Below, piece by piece: positions 34,599 to 43,615 of a DNA stretch of 64,000 bases. The notes under the pieces were generated by a model that saw only the letters and a program-made list of their open reading frames with translations, was not told the DNA's origin and did no database searches. The stretch comes from Ferruginibacter sp. (GTDB lineage Bacteria > Bacteroidota > Bacteroidia > Chitinophagales > Chitinophagaceae). The translations under genes and the position numbers were made by a program. The stretch spans positions 1,042,647 to 1,106,646 of the forward strand of contig JABFRP010000002.1 of NCBI GenBank assembly GCA_013141115.1, in the 5' to 3' direction. How positions within the stretch are numbered: the first letter of the stretch is position 1; each line of letters starts with the position of its first letter.

Positions 34599-35315
34599 TT
34601 ATGGAACAAACCAGGCTTTAATAAATTGCTGTTGTATTACTGTGCCCGATAAAGGATCTTTAATTTCGGACTCAATAAAGCCAACGCCTTTTGCATAATA
34701 ATAATCGGATGTATTGGTTATAAAAAATCCAATAAGCGGCAGGTCAATGCCTGTTTCAAAATACACGTGAATTACATCCGGAAAAACCTTACCATTTACA
34801 GTACGGCTTACGCCTTTTTCTTTTATAGTATAGTTATAGATCACCGCTTGTCCGGCACCATTCATTATTGTATCAGCCCATGTACCATTTACAGGTAAAT
34901 TGGCTTTTAAAGGCGTAATATCAATTTCACTCAGTGTTGTGCCACCACCGCTTACCGCATTATATTGAATAGACCGGCTTGTACCATTGGTACAGTTTTG
35001 ATACGAATGAGCTTGCTGTGCTACAGATAACATCTTTTTAAATACCAGGTTATCAATGGTAGTGTCTTTTACGTACCTCAAAGTATCTGTTATTACCTGG
35101 GGTGTAGTGCCAAATAATACATCGTAAGTGTACCAGCTTCCATCGCACATGGGAAAGTAAATACAATCCTTACAGGCTCCCGTGTTGGTGCCACCTCCAC
35201 CGCCGCCGCCTGTGCCACCACCGCCATTACCACTGCCATTTTCCAGACTTACTTCTTTTTGACAAGAGAAAAACAAGCCCGATAAAAGCAGGCACAAGAT
35301 TAATTTAGTTTTCAT
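34599..35315 (-). CDS. Exported lipoprotein with Gly-rich linker
   Basis: A 238-residue protein. The lipoprotein signal ends FFSC (C18), followed by a very Gly-rich linker (GNGGGGTGGGGGGGTN). The soluble domain contains CKDCIYFPMCDGSWYTYDV and beta-rich text to the end. It is not obviously similar to the lipoprotein at 33245, although both sit in the same position relative to a parA 3' end, four to seven bases away. Function unknown. Confidence 0.75.
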   Translation of the reverse strand: MKTKLILCLLLSGLFFSCQKEVSLENGSGNGGGGTGGGGGGGTNTGACKDCIYFPMCDGSWYTYDVLFGTTPQVITDTLRYVKDTTIDNLVFKKMLSVAQQAHSYQNCTNGTSRSIQYNAVSGGGTTLSEIDITPLKANLPVNGTWADTIMNGAGQAVIYNYTIKEKGVSRTVNGKVFPDVIHVYFETGIDLPLIGFFITNTSDYYYAKGVGFIESEIKDPLSGTVIQQQFIKAWFVP

Positions 35316-35508
35316 TTATTTATTTTTAATGCTGGGTATTTTAATATTATACTGATTTATTTTATTCGAAATTTATAACCGGAAACTTTGATATTATTTT
35401 CTTAATTTCAAGTTAACTGTTTAGCAAAGCTAAATATTTTACCCATTGTATCCTTTAAGCTACAGATAACTTATTTTTACAACGTTATAACAAATATAAT
35501 ATTTTAAA

Positions 35509-36240
35509 ATGAAGAGAGAACTTACCAGTTGGTTTAGCCCTGCTTTGCAAAAAGAAATGCCCATTGCTACTTATGGCAATTATGGTTTTGCTTTATTATT
35601 AGTACCTACGGCTGCCGCCGATTATTTAGAATACGAACGTTTTCAGCTGATGGATACATTAGCGCCTTATATCAATAGCGGAAAAGTAAAAGTTTTTTCA
35701 GTAAACAGCATCAATACCGAAAGCTGGATGAACAAACAAATGCAGGGTGAACATAAAGCTATTCGTCAAAACCAGTTTAACGAGTATATTTATAATGAGG
35801 TCATCCCTTTTATAAGAAACAGTACTTCCTGGGAAACTCCCATTATTACCTGCGGCGCTTCTTTTGGTGCCTTACACAGCATGAATTTATTTTTAAAGCG
35901 TCCTGATTTAATTAATGGCGTAATTGCCATGAGCGGCGTATATAATTTAATGGAATATACCGATGGTTTTTACGATGAGCAGGTATATTACAATTCCCCC
36001 ATGCATTATATACCCAATCTTGCCGATCATAATGTGCTGGAGCAAATACGCCGCAGCAAAAACATCCACATACTTACCGGAAGTGGCGAATATGAAGCTC
36101 CCGATGCAGCCAAAGAGTTTGCCGGCGTGTTATATAACAAAGGCATCAACTACGAGCTGGACGTTTGGAACCATGAGTGGAAACACGACTGGCCAACCTG
36201 GAGAGCTATGTTACCCGCCTACCTGGAAACCCGGTTCTGA
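35509..36240 (+). CDS. Alpha/beta-hydrolase esterase
   Basis: A 243-residue hydrolase. The nucleophile elbow is GASFG with the predicted catalytic S118. LKRPDLINGVIAMSGVYNL and, near the end, DVWNHEWKHDWPTWR carry the likely acid/His region of the esterase D/enterochelin esterase family. No signal peptide, so cytoplasmic. The substrate is unknown. The 5' end is duplicated in remnant form at 34262. A small lipocalin-like lipoprotein gene follows after 75 bases. Confidence 0.82.
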   Translation: MKRELTSWFSPALQKEMPIATYGNYGFALLLVPTAAADYLEYERFQLMDTLAPYINSGKVKVFSVNSINTESWMNKQMQGEHKAIRQNQFNEYIYNEVIPFIRNSTSWETPIITCGASFGALHSMNLFLKRPDLINGVIAMSGVYNLMEYTDGFYDEQVYYNSPMHYIPNLADHNVLEQIRRSKNIHILTGSGEYEAPDAAKEFAGVLYNKGINYELDVWNHEWKHDWPTWRAMLPAYLETRF

Positions 36241-36315
36241 TTATTTTTTCGATATATGCAATAAAACAACAGCGTTTTCTGTTATACTCAGGAATCCCTT
36301 ATAATGTCCTGACAA

Positions 36316-36735
36316 ATGAAAAAGCCAGTTTTACTTTTCGCACTAAAGTGCTCGGTAATTGTTTATTTCGCCGCATGTACCAATATTCAAACATTATCAG
36401 TTTCGGCATCAGTAACCAAATTAGTAACCAAAGGCTCGTGGAAGGTAAATTGCTACAGCAATGCCAATACCGACAACACCTGTAATTTTAAAGATTATAC
36501 ATTTACTTTTGAAACATCAGGCAATGTAACCGCAGTTAAAGATGGTGTTAGTTATACTGGCAACTGGCTGGAGGATAATATTTCTAAAAAGATCACGATC
36601 AATTTTAATAAATCCAATGCAGTACTTAATGAGTTAACCGATTACTGGGATATTACTGCCATAAGCGATGCCGGAATAAGTTTTGAAAAAACAACCGACA
36701 TGGATACCGAAAAATTTTACATTACTGCATTATAA
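36316..36735 (+). CDS. Lipocalin-like lipoprotein
   Basis: A 139-residue protein with a lipoprotein signal ending YFAAC (C21). The body has the short lipocalin-like pattern of Bacteroidota (LVTKGSWKVNCYSNA, TFTFETSGNVTAV, VSYTGNWLEDN, KKITINFNKS), with a single small beta-barrel. Probably outer-membrane anchored and binding a small hydrophobic ligand; unproven. A terminator follows 28 bases after the stop. Confidence 0.72.
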   Translation: MKKPVLLFALKCSVIVYFAACTNIQTLSVSASVTKLVTKGSWKVNCYSNANTDNTCNFKDYTFTFETSGNVTAVKDGVSYTGNWLEDNISKKITINFNKSNAVLNELTDYWDITAISDAGISFEKTTDMDTEKFYITAL

Positions 36736-36762
36736 AATAGTTTTTACTTACTAACCCCCAAA

Positions 36763-36793
36763 GGCCGCTTGTTACTAAAGCGGTCTTTTTTTT
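36763..36793 (+). terminator. Rho-independent terminator after the lipocalin-like gene
   Basis: An 8-bp stem (36763-36770 with 36778-36785) with a short loop, then eight T at 36786-36793. Confidence 0.85.
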
Positions 36794-36835
36794 ATGCATC
36801 TTGATTAGCAATGGCAATTGTTTTACTTTTACGCC

Positions 36836-39700
36836 ATGCAAAAAAAATTATTTTTATTAGATGCCTTTGCACTGGTGTTCAGGGCTTATTATGCGTTAAT
36901 TCGTAATCCACGTATTACCAGCAAAGGCCGCAATACCAATGCACAGTTTGGCTTTACCAATACTTTGATCGATCTTATAAAAAATCAAAACCCCACGCAC
37001 ATGGCCGTGTGTTTTGATACGCATGCCCCTACAGAACGCCATACCGACTTTGCAGATTATAAAGCCAACCGACAGGAAACTCCTGAAGATATTTTATCGG
37101 CTGTGCCGGATATTAAAAAAATTATTGAAGGTTTTAATATTCCTGTAATTGGTATTGATGGATACGAAGCCGATGATGTAATTGGCGCTTTGGCCAAGCA
37201 GGCCGAAAAAGAAGGCTATGAAGTTTTTATGGTAACCCCTGATAAAGACTATGGTCAATTAGTTTCCGAAAATATTAAAATTTACAAGCCCCCTTATCAG
37301 GGTGGTAATTTTGAAATACTGGGCCCAAAAGAAGTGTGTGAAAAATGGGGCATTAAAAATGTAAGCCAGGTAATTGATATTTTAGGTTTAATGGGCGATG
37401 CAGTGGATAATATACCCGGTATAAAAGGCGTAGGTGAAAAAACTGCTGCAAAACTTTTAGCAGAGTATGAAACGCTGGAAAATATTTTAGATAATGCCGA
37501 TAAAATAAAAGGCTCCATTGGCGAAAAAGTAAGAGCAGGAAAAGAGCTGGCGGTGATGAGTAAGAAATTAGCTACTATCATAACCAATGTGCCCACAGCA
37601 GAGTTTCATGAAGAAAATTTCAGGATAAAAGAAATAAACAAAGAAGTGCTGAAAGAAATTTTTGAAGAGCTGGAATTTAAAACCTTGGGGAAAAGAGTTT
37701 TGGGCGATGATATAAATGTTGCAGCCGAAGTATGGAACCATACCAACAAATCGGCAGCTGCCAAAACCGAAAAAGCTCCTACCGCTCAAATGGACCTGTT
37801 TGGCAATGTTATTGAGCAGCCGCAGGCACCAGCACCAGCTTCTGGTAATGATGATACAGAAGAAACAACAATGGCAGTGGATAAAAATATCAATAATACA
37901 CCACACGATTACATTCTTGCCAATACCGATGAACTCATCAATGAGTTAACCAATAAACTAATTAACCAGCAGGAAATTTGTTTTGATACCGAAACTACCG
38001 GCATTGATGCCAATGATGCAGAGCTGGTAGGTTTAAGTTTTTCGGTAATACCAGGCGAAGCTTATTATGTGCCTTGCCCGGCAGATAGAGAAGAATGCAT
38101 TGCCCTGCTCAACAAATTCAAAGCAATATTTAATGATGCTGATAAAACATGGGTAGGCCAAAATTTAAAGTACGATATGCTGATGCTGAAATGGTATGGT
38201 TTTGAATTGTTGGGAAATACCTTTGACACCATGCTGGCACATTATGTAATTGAACCCGATGGTAAAAGAAATATGGATGCCTTAAGTGCAAAATATTTAG
38301 GTTACGAGCCGGTGCATATTGAAGAACTGATTGGCAAGAAAGGAAAAGGGCAAGGAACGATGAGAGATGTGGAGTTTGAAAAGATAAAAGATTATGCAGC
38401 CGAAGATGCAGATATTACGTTGCAATTAAAAAACATTTTCTTACCGCAACTAAAAACCAAAGAAGTAGAAAAAGTTTTTTACGAAGTGGAGAACCCATTG
38501 GTAAAAGTGTTAACTGCCATGGAGTTTGAAGGCATTCGTATTGATGAAGGTTTTTTAAATGATTATAGCAAAGAATTGGAAAGAGAAGCAAAAGTGGCTG
38601 AAGAAAGTGTATATAAACAAGCCGGCGTTCGTTTTAATTTAGCCAGCCCTAAACAATTGGGCGAAGTATTGTTTGATAAATTACAATTAGACCCCAAAGC
38701 AAAAAAAACAAAGACCGGCCAGTACGCTACCGGCGAAGATGTATTATTGAAATTAGCAGCGCAAAATAAAATTGTAGATGACATTTTAATTTTCAGAGAA
38801 TATACCAAACTAAAGTCCACTTATGTAGATGCGCTGCCATTAATGATCAATAAAAAAACCGGTCGGGTACATACTTCATATGCACAAGCTGTTGCTGTTA
38901 CCGGCAGGTTGAGCAGCAATAACCCCAACCTGCAAAATATTCCTGTACGTACCGATAGAGGAAGAGAAATAAGAAAAGCATTTATACCAAGAGATAAAGA
39001 TCATGTATTAATTTCTGCCGATTATTCTCAAATAGAATTACGCATTGTAGCCGCCATTAGTGGCGATGTAAATATGTGCGAAGCATTTACTACCGGCAAG
39101 GATATTCATACCGCCACTGCAGCAAAAGTTTTTAATGTAGAAGAAAAAGATGTAACTAAAGAAATGCGGTATAAAGCCAAGAGTGTAAACTTTGGTATCA
39201 TTTATGGCCAGGGTGCATTTGGCCTTGCAGAAAATTTAAGCATCAGCAGAACGGAAGCCAAAGAAATTATTGATAATTACAAAAAGCAGTTCCCCAATAT
39301 TCAAAAGTATATGGATGATACCATCAACTTTGCAAAAGAAAATGGTTATGTAGAAACACTGATGGGCCGCAAGCGCTGGCTAAAAGATATTAACTCTGCC
39401 AACTTTACAGTACGTGGCTTTGCCGAACGCAACGCCATTAACTCTCCTATACAAGGCACTGCTGCCGATATGATAAAAATGGCCATGATAAAAATTCATC
39501 ACGAATTTAATAAACAGAATTTTAAGAGTAAGATGTTGCTGCAGGTACATGATGAATTGGTGTTTGATGCCCACCGCAGTGAAATTGAGATCATTAAACC
39601 TGTAATTTTAAATTGTATGCAAACGGCCCTGGCTTTGCCCAACGGCGTACCCACAGATGCAGAAATTGGTATGGGAGAAAATTGGCTGGAAGCGCATTGA
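36836..39700 (+). CDS. polA: DNA polymerase I
   Basis: A 954-residue PolA from the ATG at 36836 (an earlier in-frame ATG adds six residues and is not needed). All three domains are there: 5'-3' exonuclease (TPDKDYGQL, IPGIKGVGEKTA), an intact 3'-5' exonuclease (FDTETTG with D384 and E386, then QNLKYDM and EDADIT), and polymerase (SADYSQIELR; KSVNFGIIYGQG; VHDELVF). It fills gaps and removes RNA primers. No truncation. A small membrane protein gene starts two bases after the stop. Confidence 0.95.
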   Translation: MQKKLFLLDAFALVFRAYYALIRNPRITSKGRNTNAQFGFTNTLIDLIKNQNPTHMAVCFDTHAPTERHTDFADYKANRQETPEDILSAVPDIKKIIEGFNIPVIGIDGYEADDVIGALAKQAEKEGYEVFMVTPDKDYGQLVSENIKIYKPPYQGGNFEILGPKEVCEKWGIKNVSQVIDILGLMGDAVDNIPGIKGVGEKTAAKLLAEYETLENILDNADKIKGSIGEKVRAGKELAVMSKKLATIITNVPTAEFHEENFRIKEINKEVLKEIFEELEFKTLGKRVLGDDINVAAEVWNHTNKSAAAKTEKAPTAQMDLFGNVIEQPQAPAPASGNDDTEETTMAVDKNINNTPHDYILANTDELINELTNKLINQQEICFDTETTGIDANDAELVGLSFSVIPGEAYYVPCPADREECIALLNKFKAIFNDADKTWVGQNLKYDMLMLKWYGFELLGNTFDTMLAHYVIEPDGKRNMDALSAKYLGYEPVHIEELIGKKGKGQGTMRDVEFEKIKDYAAEDADITLQLKNIFLPQLKTKEVEKVFYEVENPLVKVLTAMEFEGIRIDEGFLNDYSKELEREAKVAEESVYKQAGVRFNLASPKQLGEVLFDKLQLDPKAKKTKTGQYATGEDVLLKLAAQNKIVDDILIFREYTKLKSTYVDALPLMINKKTGRVHTSYAQAVAVTGRLSSNNPNLQNIPVRTDRGREIRKAFIPRDKDHVLISADYSQIELRIVAAISGDVNMCEAFTTGKDIHTATAAKVFNVEEKDVTKEMRYKAKSVNFGIIYGQGAFGLAENLSISRTEAKEIIDNYKKQFPNIQKYMDDTINFAKENGYVETLMGRKRWLKDINSANFTVRGFAERNAINSPIQGTAADMIKMAMIKIHHEFNKQNFKSKMLLQVHDELVFDAHRSEIEIIKPVILNCMQTALALPNGVPTDAEIGMGENWLEAH

Positions 39701-39702
39701 TA

Positions 39703-40128
39703 ATGAAAGTAACCATCACTAAAAAAATAAGTCAGGTACATTGGTCCGCCTTTGTGGCTGCAATTGTATGCTTTTTGGGTGCAGCCATAATGTATAAAGA
39801 TTATAAACGAGTAAAGATGCTAATTGAAGAAGGCTCTTTATCTCCGGGAATTGTTATTGAGAATTGTAAGAAATACAGCAGAGGTGGTAATTATATAAAA
39901 TTAAATCTCTTAGCTAAAAACAGGTTAGTTGATGTAAAAACAGACAATAAAATCTGCGATGAAAAATCTATTGGAGATACTATTACAGTACTTTACGCAC
40001 AGGATTTTGACGATGCAATAATTTATAACCCCAATAAAGTAACCCCTAAAAAAAACGATTTATATTTTTCAATATTTACAATACTACTTGGCTGTTCTTT
40101 CATACTAATCGAAATTAAAAAAGAATAA
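39703..40128 (+). CDS. Two-helix membrane protein, DUF3592-like
   Basis: A 141-residue protein using the ATG at 39703 (an ORF extended to 39613 overlaps polA and adds non-conserved text). One transmembrane helix near residues 15-35 (SAFVAAIVCFLGAAIMY), a soluble middle (KKYSRGGNYIKLNLLAKNR; GDTITVLYAQDFDDAIIYNP) and a second helix at the end. This is the general layout of DUF3592 proteins. Function unknown; cotranscribed with polA by position. Confidence 0.65.
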   Translation: MKVTITKKISQVHWSAFVAAIVCFLGAAIMYKDYKRVKMLIEEGSLSPGIVIENCKKYSRGGNYIKLNLLAKNRLVDVKTDNKICDEKSIGDTITVLYAQDFDDAIIYNPNKVTPKKNDLYFSIFTILLGCSFILIEIKKE

Positions 40129-40159
40129 ATGTCATCGTAATCAATCGGGCATTTATAAA

Positions 40160-41749
40160 TTATTTATTAAAAAGCCTGGCCTTCATTTTTTTATCATGCC
40201 CGTAAATATCATCTCTAAAATTCAGTTTACCATCACCATCAACCCATGCTGTAAAATAACCCAAAAATACAGGGATAGGTTCTTTTACATTTACGTACTG
40301 CTCTTTACCAGCGTTCATGGCACTGGTAATTTTCAGAGAGTCCCAGGCAGCATCATTGCGCAAAAGAAATTGCGCCAGTTTTTTTGGCTCTGCAATGCGG
40401 ATACAACCATGGCTGAAAGCCCTTGTACTTTCATTAAATAAATTTTTAGAAGGTGTATCATGCAAATAAATATTATAGCTGTTGGGAAATAAAAATTTAA
40501 CGAGTCCCAGCGAATTGCGTGGGCCGGGCTTTTGCCTTATGCCGCCATTATTCCATTCCATGTTATGCAATGCCAGGTAATTTTTATTTCGGGCTATTGC
40601 CGGCAACACTTCTTTTTTTAAAATGCTTGAAGGCACATTCCAATACGGACTGAAAACAATATGTTTTAATGTGCCGCTAAAAATTACAGTATTATGTATA
40701 ACAGAACCTGTAACCACATTCATTGCAAAAGCATGCTTCCCTTTTTCAAATACATGCAACCGGAATTCAGGAATATTTACCAGCAAATAATCTGTTGCAG
40801 GTTGGGCAGGCATCCATCGCATACGCTCCATATTAATCAGTAACTGCTGTACACGTTGCTGTACAGGCCTGTTCATTTCAGTAATTAAAGCCGTGCTGAT
40901 AATTCCATCTTCTTTAAGGCCATATCTTTTTTGAAAATCCTTTATCCCTTGCTGCAGTTCTTTGGTAAATACAGCCGAGGTATCTGCATTACTTAAATCA
41001 CCTGATAAATAAAGCCTTTTTTTTATTGCTTTTAAAGAAGCAGCCGTATCGCTTAGCTGGTACAATTTTTTATCCGCTTTAATAAGTGGCCAACCGCCTG
41101 TCTTTTCTATTTCATAATATTTTACCAGTTGCTGTTTAAGCAGGTTGTATTGTTTGTTAACCGGTTCGTAAGCAGATAAATTTTTTCCTTTATTTTTTAA
41201 TAACGAATCCAGCAGGGCAGTAGCATTAACTTTTTTTCGTGGAATAAACCAATCCAGCTCTTTTGCATCCAGTTGATTACTACCCTGATAAGCCCTTGTT
41301 GCATACCTGAAAAATTGTGCAGTAAATAATAGTTCAGTTGCAGCAATGATACTGTCGTTTGGTTTTAAATTACCAGAAACAGCGGAATCATATAATTGTT
41401 GCAAACGGGAATTATACAATGCACTGTCTCCGGAATAACTGATATAATCATTGTACATTTCATAAAATGTGGTAGCATATTCTGCAATACCTTCTTTAAA
41501 AAACCATGCACATTGGTAATTACGGTTGTTGTAAAAACTGCGGAGCCTGTTAGCCAGCGAATCTTTATATTCCTGAACTGCAATAAATTTTTCCATAGTG
41601 GCGCTATCTATAAACAGATCGCTGTATGATGTAGCAGGTGTAACAGATGTATCTCTTGCAGTAACCTGTACTTCACTTTTTTTTGATGATGGCGTACAAC
41701 TCACCCACAATCCGGCGAGTAATATAATAGCAAGAATATATGTCTTCAT
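40160..41749 (-). CDS. L,D-transpeptidase (YcbB-type)
   Basis: A 529-residue enzyme with a lipoprotein signal (lipobox ending WVSC at C18). N-terminal scaffold domain, then a PG_binding_1-like segment (ELQQGIKDFQKRYGLKEDG), then the YkuD catalytic domain, whose S-H-G-C-I-R motif has the nucleophile C449 with the expected upstream histidine in YLHDTPS. It forms 3-3 (mDAP-mDAP) peptidoglycan cross-links in the periplasm. Full length. Confidence 0.88.
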   Translation of the reverse strand: MKTYILAIILLAGLWVSCTPSSKKSEVQVTARDTSVTPATSYSDLFIDSATMEKFIAVQEYKDSLANRLRSFYNNRNYQCAWFFKEGIAEYATTFYEMYNDYISYSGDSALYNSRLQQLYDSAVSGNLKPNDSIIAATELLFTAQFFRYATRAYQGSNQLDAKELDWFIPRKKVNATALLDSLLKNKGKNLSAYEPVNKQYNLLKQQLVKYYEIEKTGGWPLIKADKKLYQLSDTAASLKAIKKRLYLSGDLSNADTSAVFTKELQQGIKDFQKRYGLKEDGIISTALITEMNRPVQQRVQQLLINMERMRWMPAQPATDYLLVNIPEFRLHVFEKGKHAFAMNVVTGSVIHNTVIFSGTLKHIVFSPYWNVPSSILKKEVLPAIARNKNYLALHNMEWNNGGIRQKPGPRNSLGLVKFLFPNSYNIYLHDTPSKNLFNESTRAFSHGCIRIAEPKKLAQFLLRNDAAWDSLKITSAMNAGKEQYVNVKEPIPVFLGYFTAWVDGDGKLNFRDDIYGHDKKMKARLFNK

Positions 41750-41833
41750 TATTTATTATTAATATTTACAGTGTGCAAGGTATAAAAGATAGTTGTTACA
41801 TTTTGTTGTGTACACTAACCGTCGTTAATCAGT

Positions 41834-41841
41834 ATTTTTGC
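41834..41841 (+). promoter_or_regulatory. Candidate -7 promoter box upstream of the DsbA-like gene
   Basis: TATTTTTG (TAnnTTTG exactly), 16 bases before the ATG at 41858. Confidence 0.4.
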
Positions 41842-41857
41842 AAATAATAAAATCTGC

Positions 41858-42523
41858 ATGAACAACCCCATATTAATTTACTGTTACGATGCCTACTGTG
41901 GCTGGTGCTACGGTTTTAGCCCCGTAATAAAAAAAATTGCAGCCAATTATAAAGATCAATTAGATATTGAAGTACTCAGTGGTGGCATGATGATTGGCGA
42001 AAGCAAAATGCCGATTGAAAAAATTGGTCCATACATTCAAAGCGCTTATAAAAGAGTAGAAGAATTAACCGGTATACAATTTGGCGAAGATTTTTTATGG
42101 CATACTGCTAACCCCGATAAAAGCGACTGGATAATGAACAGCGAAAAACCTGCCATTGCTTTATCCATCTTTAAAGAATATTTTCCTGAACAGCAATTGG
42201 ATTTTGCAAGCGATTTACAATACGCCTTAAATTATGAAGGCAGAGACCTGGATGATGATGAAGCCTATCGTCATTTACTGGAAAAATATAATATCCCTTC
42301 TGATGAGTTTTACAGCAAATTAAAAAGTAACGACTTTAAAGAAAAAGCCTTTTACGAATTTGCTTTGTGCAAACAATTAAGTGTAGATAGTTTTCCGCAG
42401 GTGCTGATACAATTTAATGAAACCAGATTTTACCTGCTGGCAAAAGGCTATACCGATTTTGAAACGCTGGATAAAAGAATACAAGATGTACTAACTGAAA
42501 TAAACAATATACCTCAAACATAA
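41858..42523 (+). CDS. DsbA family thioredoxin-fold protein
   Basis: A 221-residue protein with the redox motif C14-G-W-C17 at the start, and a DsbA-type insertion of helices. Unlike periplasmic DsbA it has no signal peptide, so it is likely the cytoplasmic/FrnE-like branch of disulfide oxidoreductases. The C-terminal part (SFPQVLIQFNETRFYLLAKGYTD) has the cis-proline-like region. The pfkB-type gene begins 10 bases later, suggesting an operon. Confidence 0.82.
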   Translation: MNNPILIYCYDAYCGWCYGFSPVIKKIAANYKDQLDIEVLSGGMMIGESKMPIEKIGPYIQSAYKRVEELTGIQFGEDFLWHTANPDKSDWIMNSEKPAIALSIFKEYFPEQQLDFASDLQYALNYEGRDLDDDEAYRHLLEKYNIPSDEFYSKLKSNDFKEKAFYEFALCKQLSVDSFPQVLIQFNETRFYLLAKGYTDFETLDKRIQDVLTEINNIPQT

Positions 42524-42533
42524 AAAATTTATA

Positions 42534-43451
42534 ATGATCTTAACCATCACCCTTAACCCTTGTATTGATAAAAGTTCAAGAGTAGAAAAATTAAAACCCG
42601 AAAGTAAATTACGTTGTACCGAAGTGGTAAATGAACCCGGCGGCGGCGGCATTAATGTAAGTAAAGCATTAAAAAAACTGGATTCCTCTTCTGTAGCATT
42701 GTTTCCGGCTGGTGGCCACAATGGTAATATGTTGTGTTCTTTATTAAAAGAAGAAGGTATTTTATTTCATGCAGTAGATACTAAGGTAGAAACCAGAGAA
42801 AACTGGATCGTTCTGGAAACATCCATCAATAATCAATACCGTTTTACTTTTCCCGGTAAAGAAGTTTTGGAAGAAACAATAAAAACTTTAGTAGATCAGA
42901 TCAGGGCATTTACACCATCGTTTGTTGTGGCTAGCGGCAGTTTACCACCCGGCCTCCCCGATTATTTTTATGGCTTAATTGTAAAGAATGCAGCGGCTGT
43001 TGGTGCAAGATGCATTGTAGATACAAGTGGTGCTGCATTGCAGGCTTTAAAAGGCAAAGGCGCTTTTTTAATAAAACCCAATATTGGCGAGTTGTGTAAA
43101 ATGCTGAATGTTGATTGGCTGGATAAAGATGATGTACCCAACGCCGCACACCAGGCCATAATGGATGGCTTTGCCGAAATAATTGTGGTATCGATGGGGC
43201 CTGATGGCGCATGGTTAGTAAGTAAAGACCATAGGTATTTTGTGGCAGCACCACCGGTAGAAAAAAAGAGCACAGTTGGTGCAGGTGATAGTATGGTGGC
43301 GGGCATTACCTACTCGCTGGAAAAAAATATGACCTTAAGAGATGCCATTCGTTTTGGGGTGGCTTGTGGCAGTGCAGCTACTATGAACGATGGTACACAA
43401 CTGTTTAAAAAAGCGGATGCAGAAAATTTATATGCTTTCATTAGTCAGTAA
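42534..43451 (+). CDS. 1-Phosphofructokinase-type PfkB kinase
   Basis: A 305-residue ribokinase-family kinase. It starts LTITLNPCIDK, carries the sugar-binding EPGGGGINVSKAL, and the catalytic signature TVGAGDSMVAG with D252. The closest relatives are E. coli PfkB (6-phosphofructokinase 2) and FruK; the sequence alone does not decide the substrate. Cytoplasmic sugar-phosphate metabolism. Downstream of a DsbA-like gene with a 10-base gap. Confidence 0.85.
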   Translation: MILTITLNPCIDKSSRVEKLKPESKLRCTEVVNEPGGGGINVSKALKKLDSSSVALFPAGGHNGNMLCSLLKEEGILFHAVDTKVETRENWIVLETSINNQYRFTFPGKEVLEETIKTLVDQIRAFTPSFVVASGSLPPGLPDYFYGLIVKNAAAVGARCIVDTSGAALQALKGKGAFLIKPNIGELCKMLNVDWLDKDDVPNAAHQAIMDGFAEIIVVSMGPDGAWLVSKDHRYFVAAPPVEKKSTVGAGDSMVAGITYSLEKNMTLRDAIRFGVACGSAATMNDGTQLFKKADAENLYAFISQ

Positions 43452-43615
43452 ATAATACCAAAATACATCTATTGATCAGTTTAAAATGATAAGTAAAAAT
43501 TTATAAAAATTTATCATATACCAGCTGTACAGCGTATGTAGCATTTAAGAACTATACTGAACTTTGATTGGCAACACCGCTTGTACAAAACTAAGTATCA
43601 AAATTTGGCGTATAA

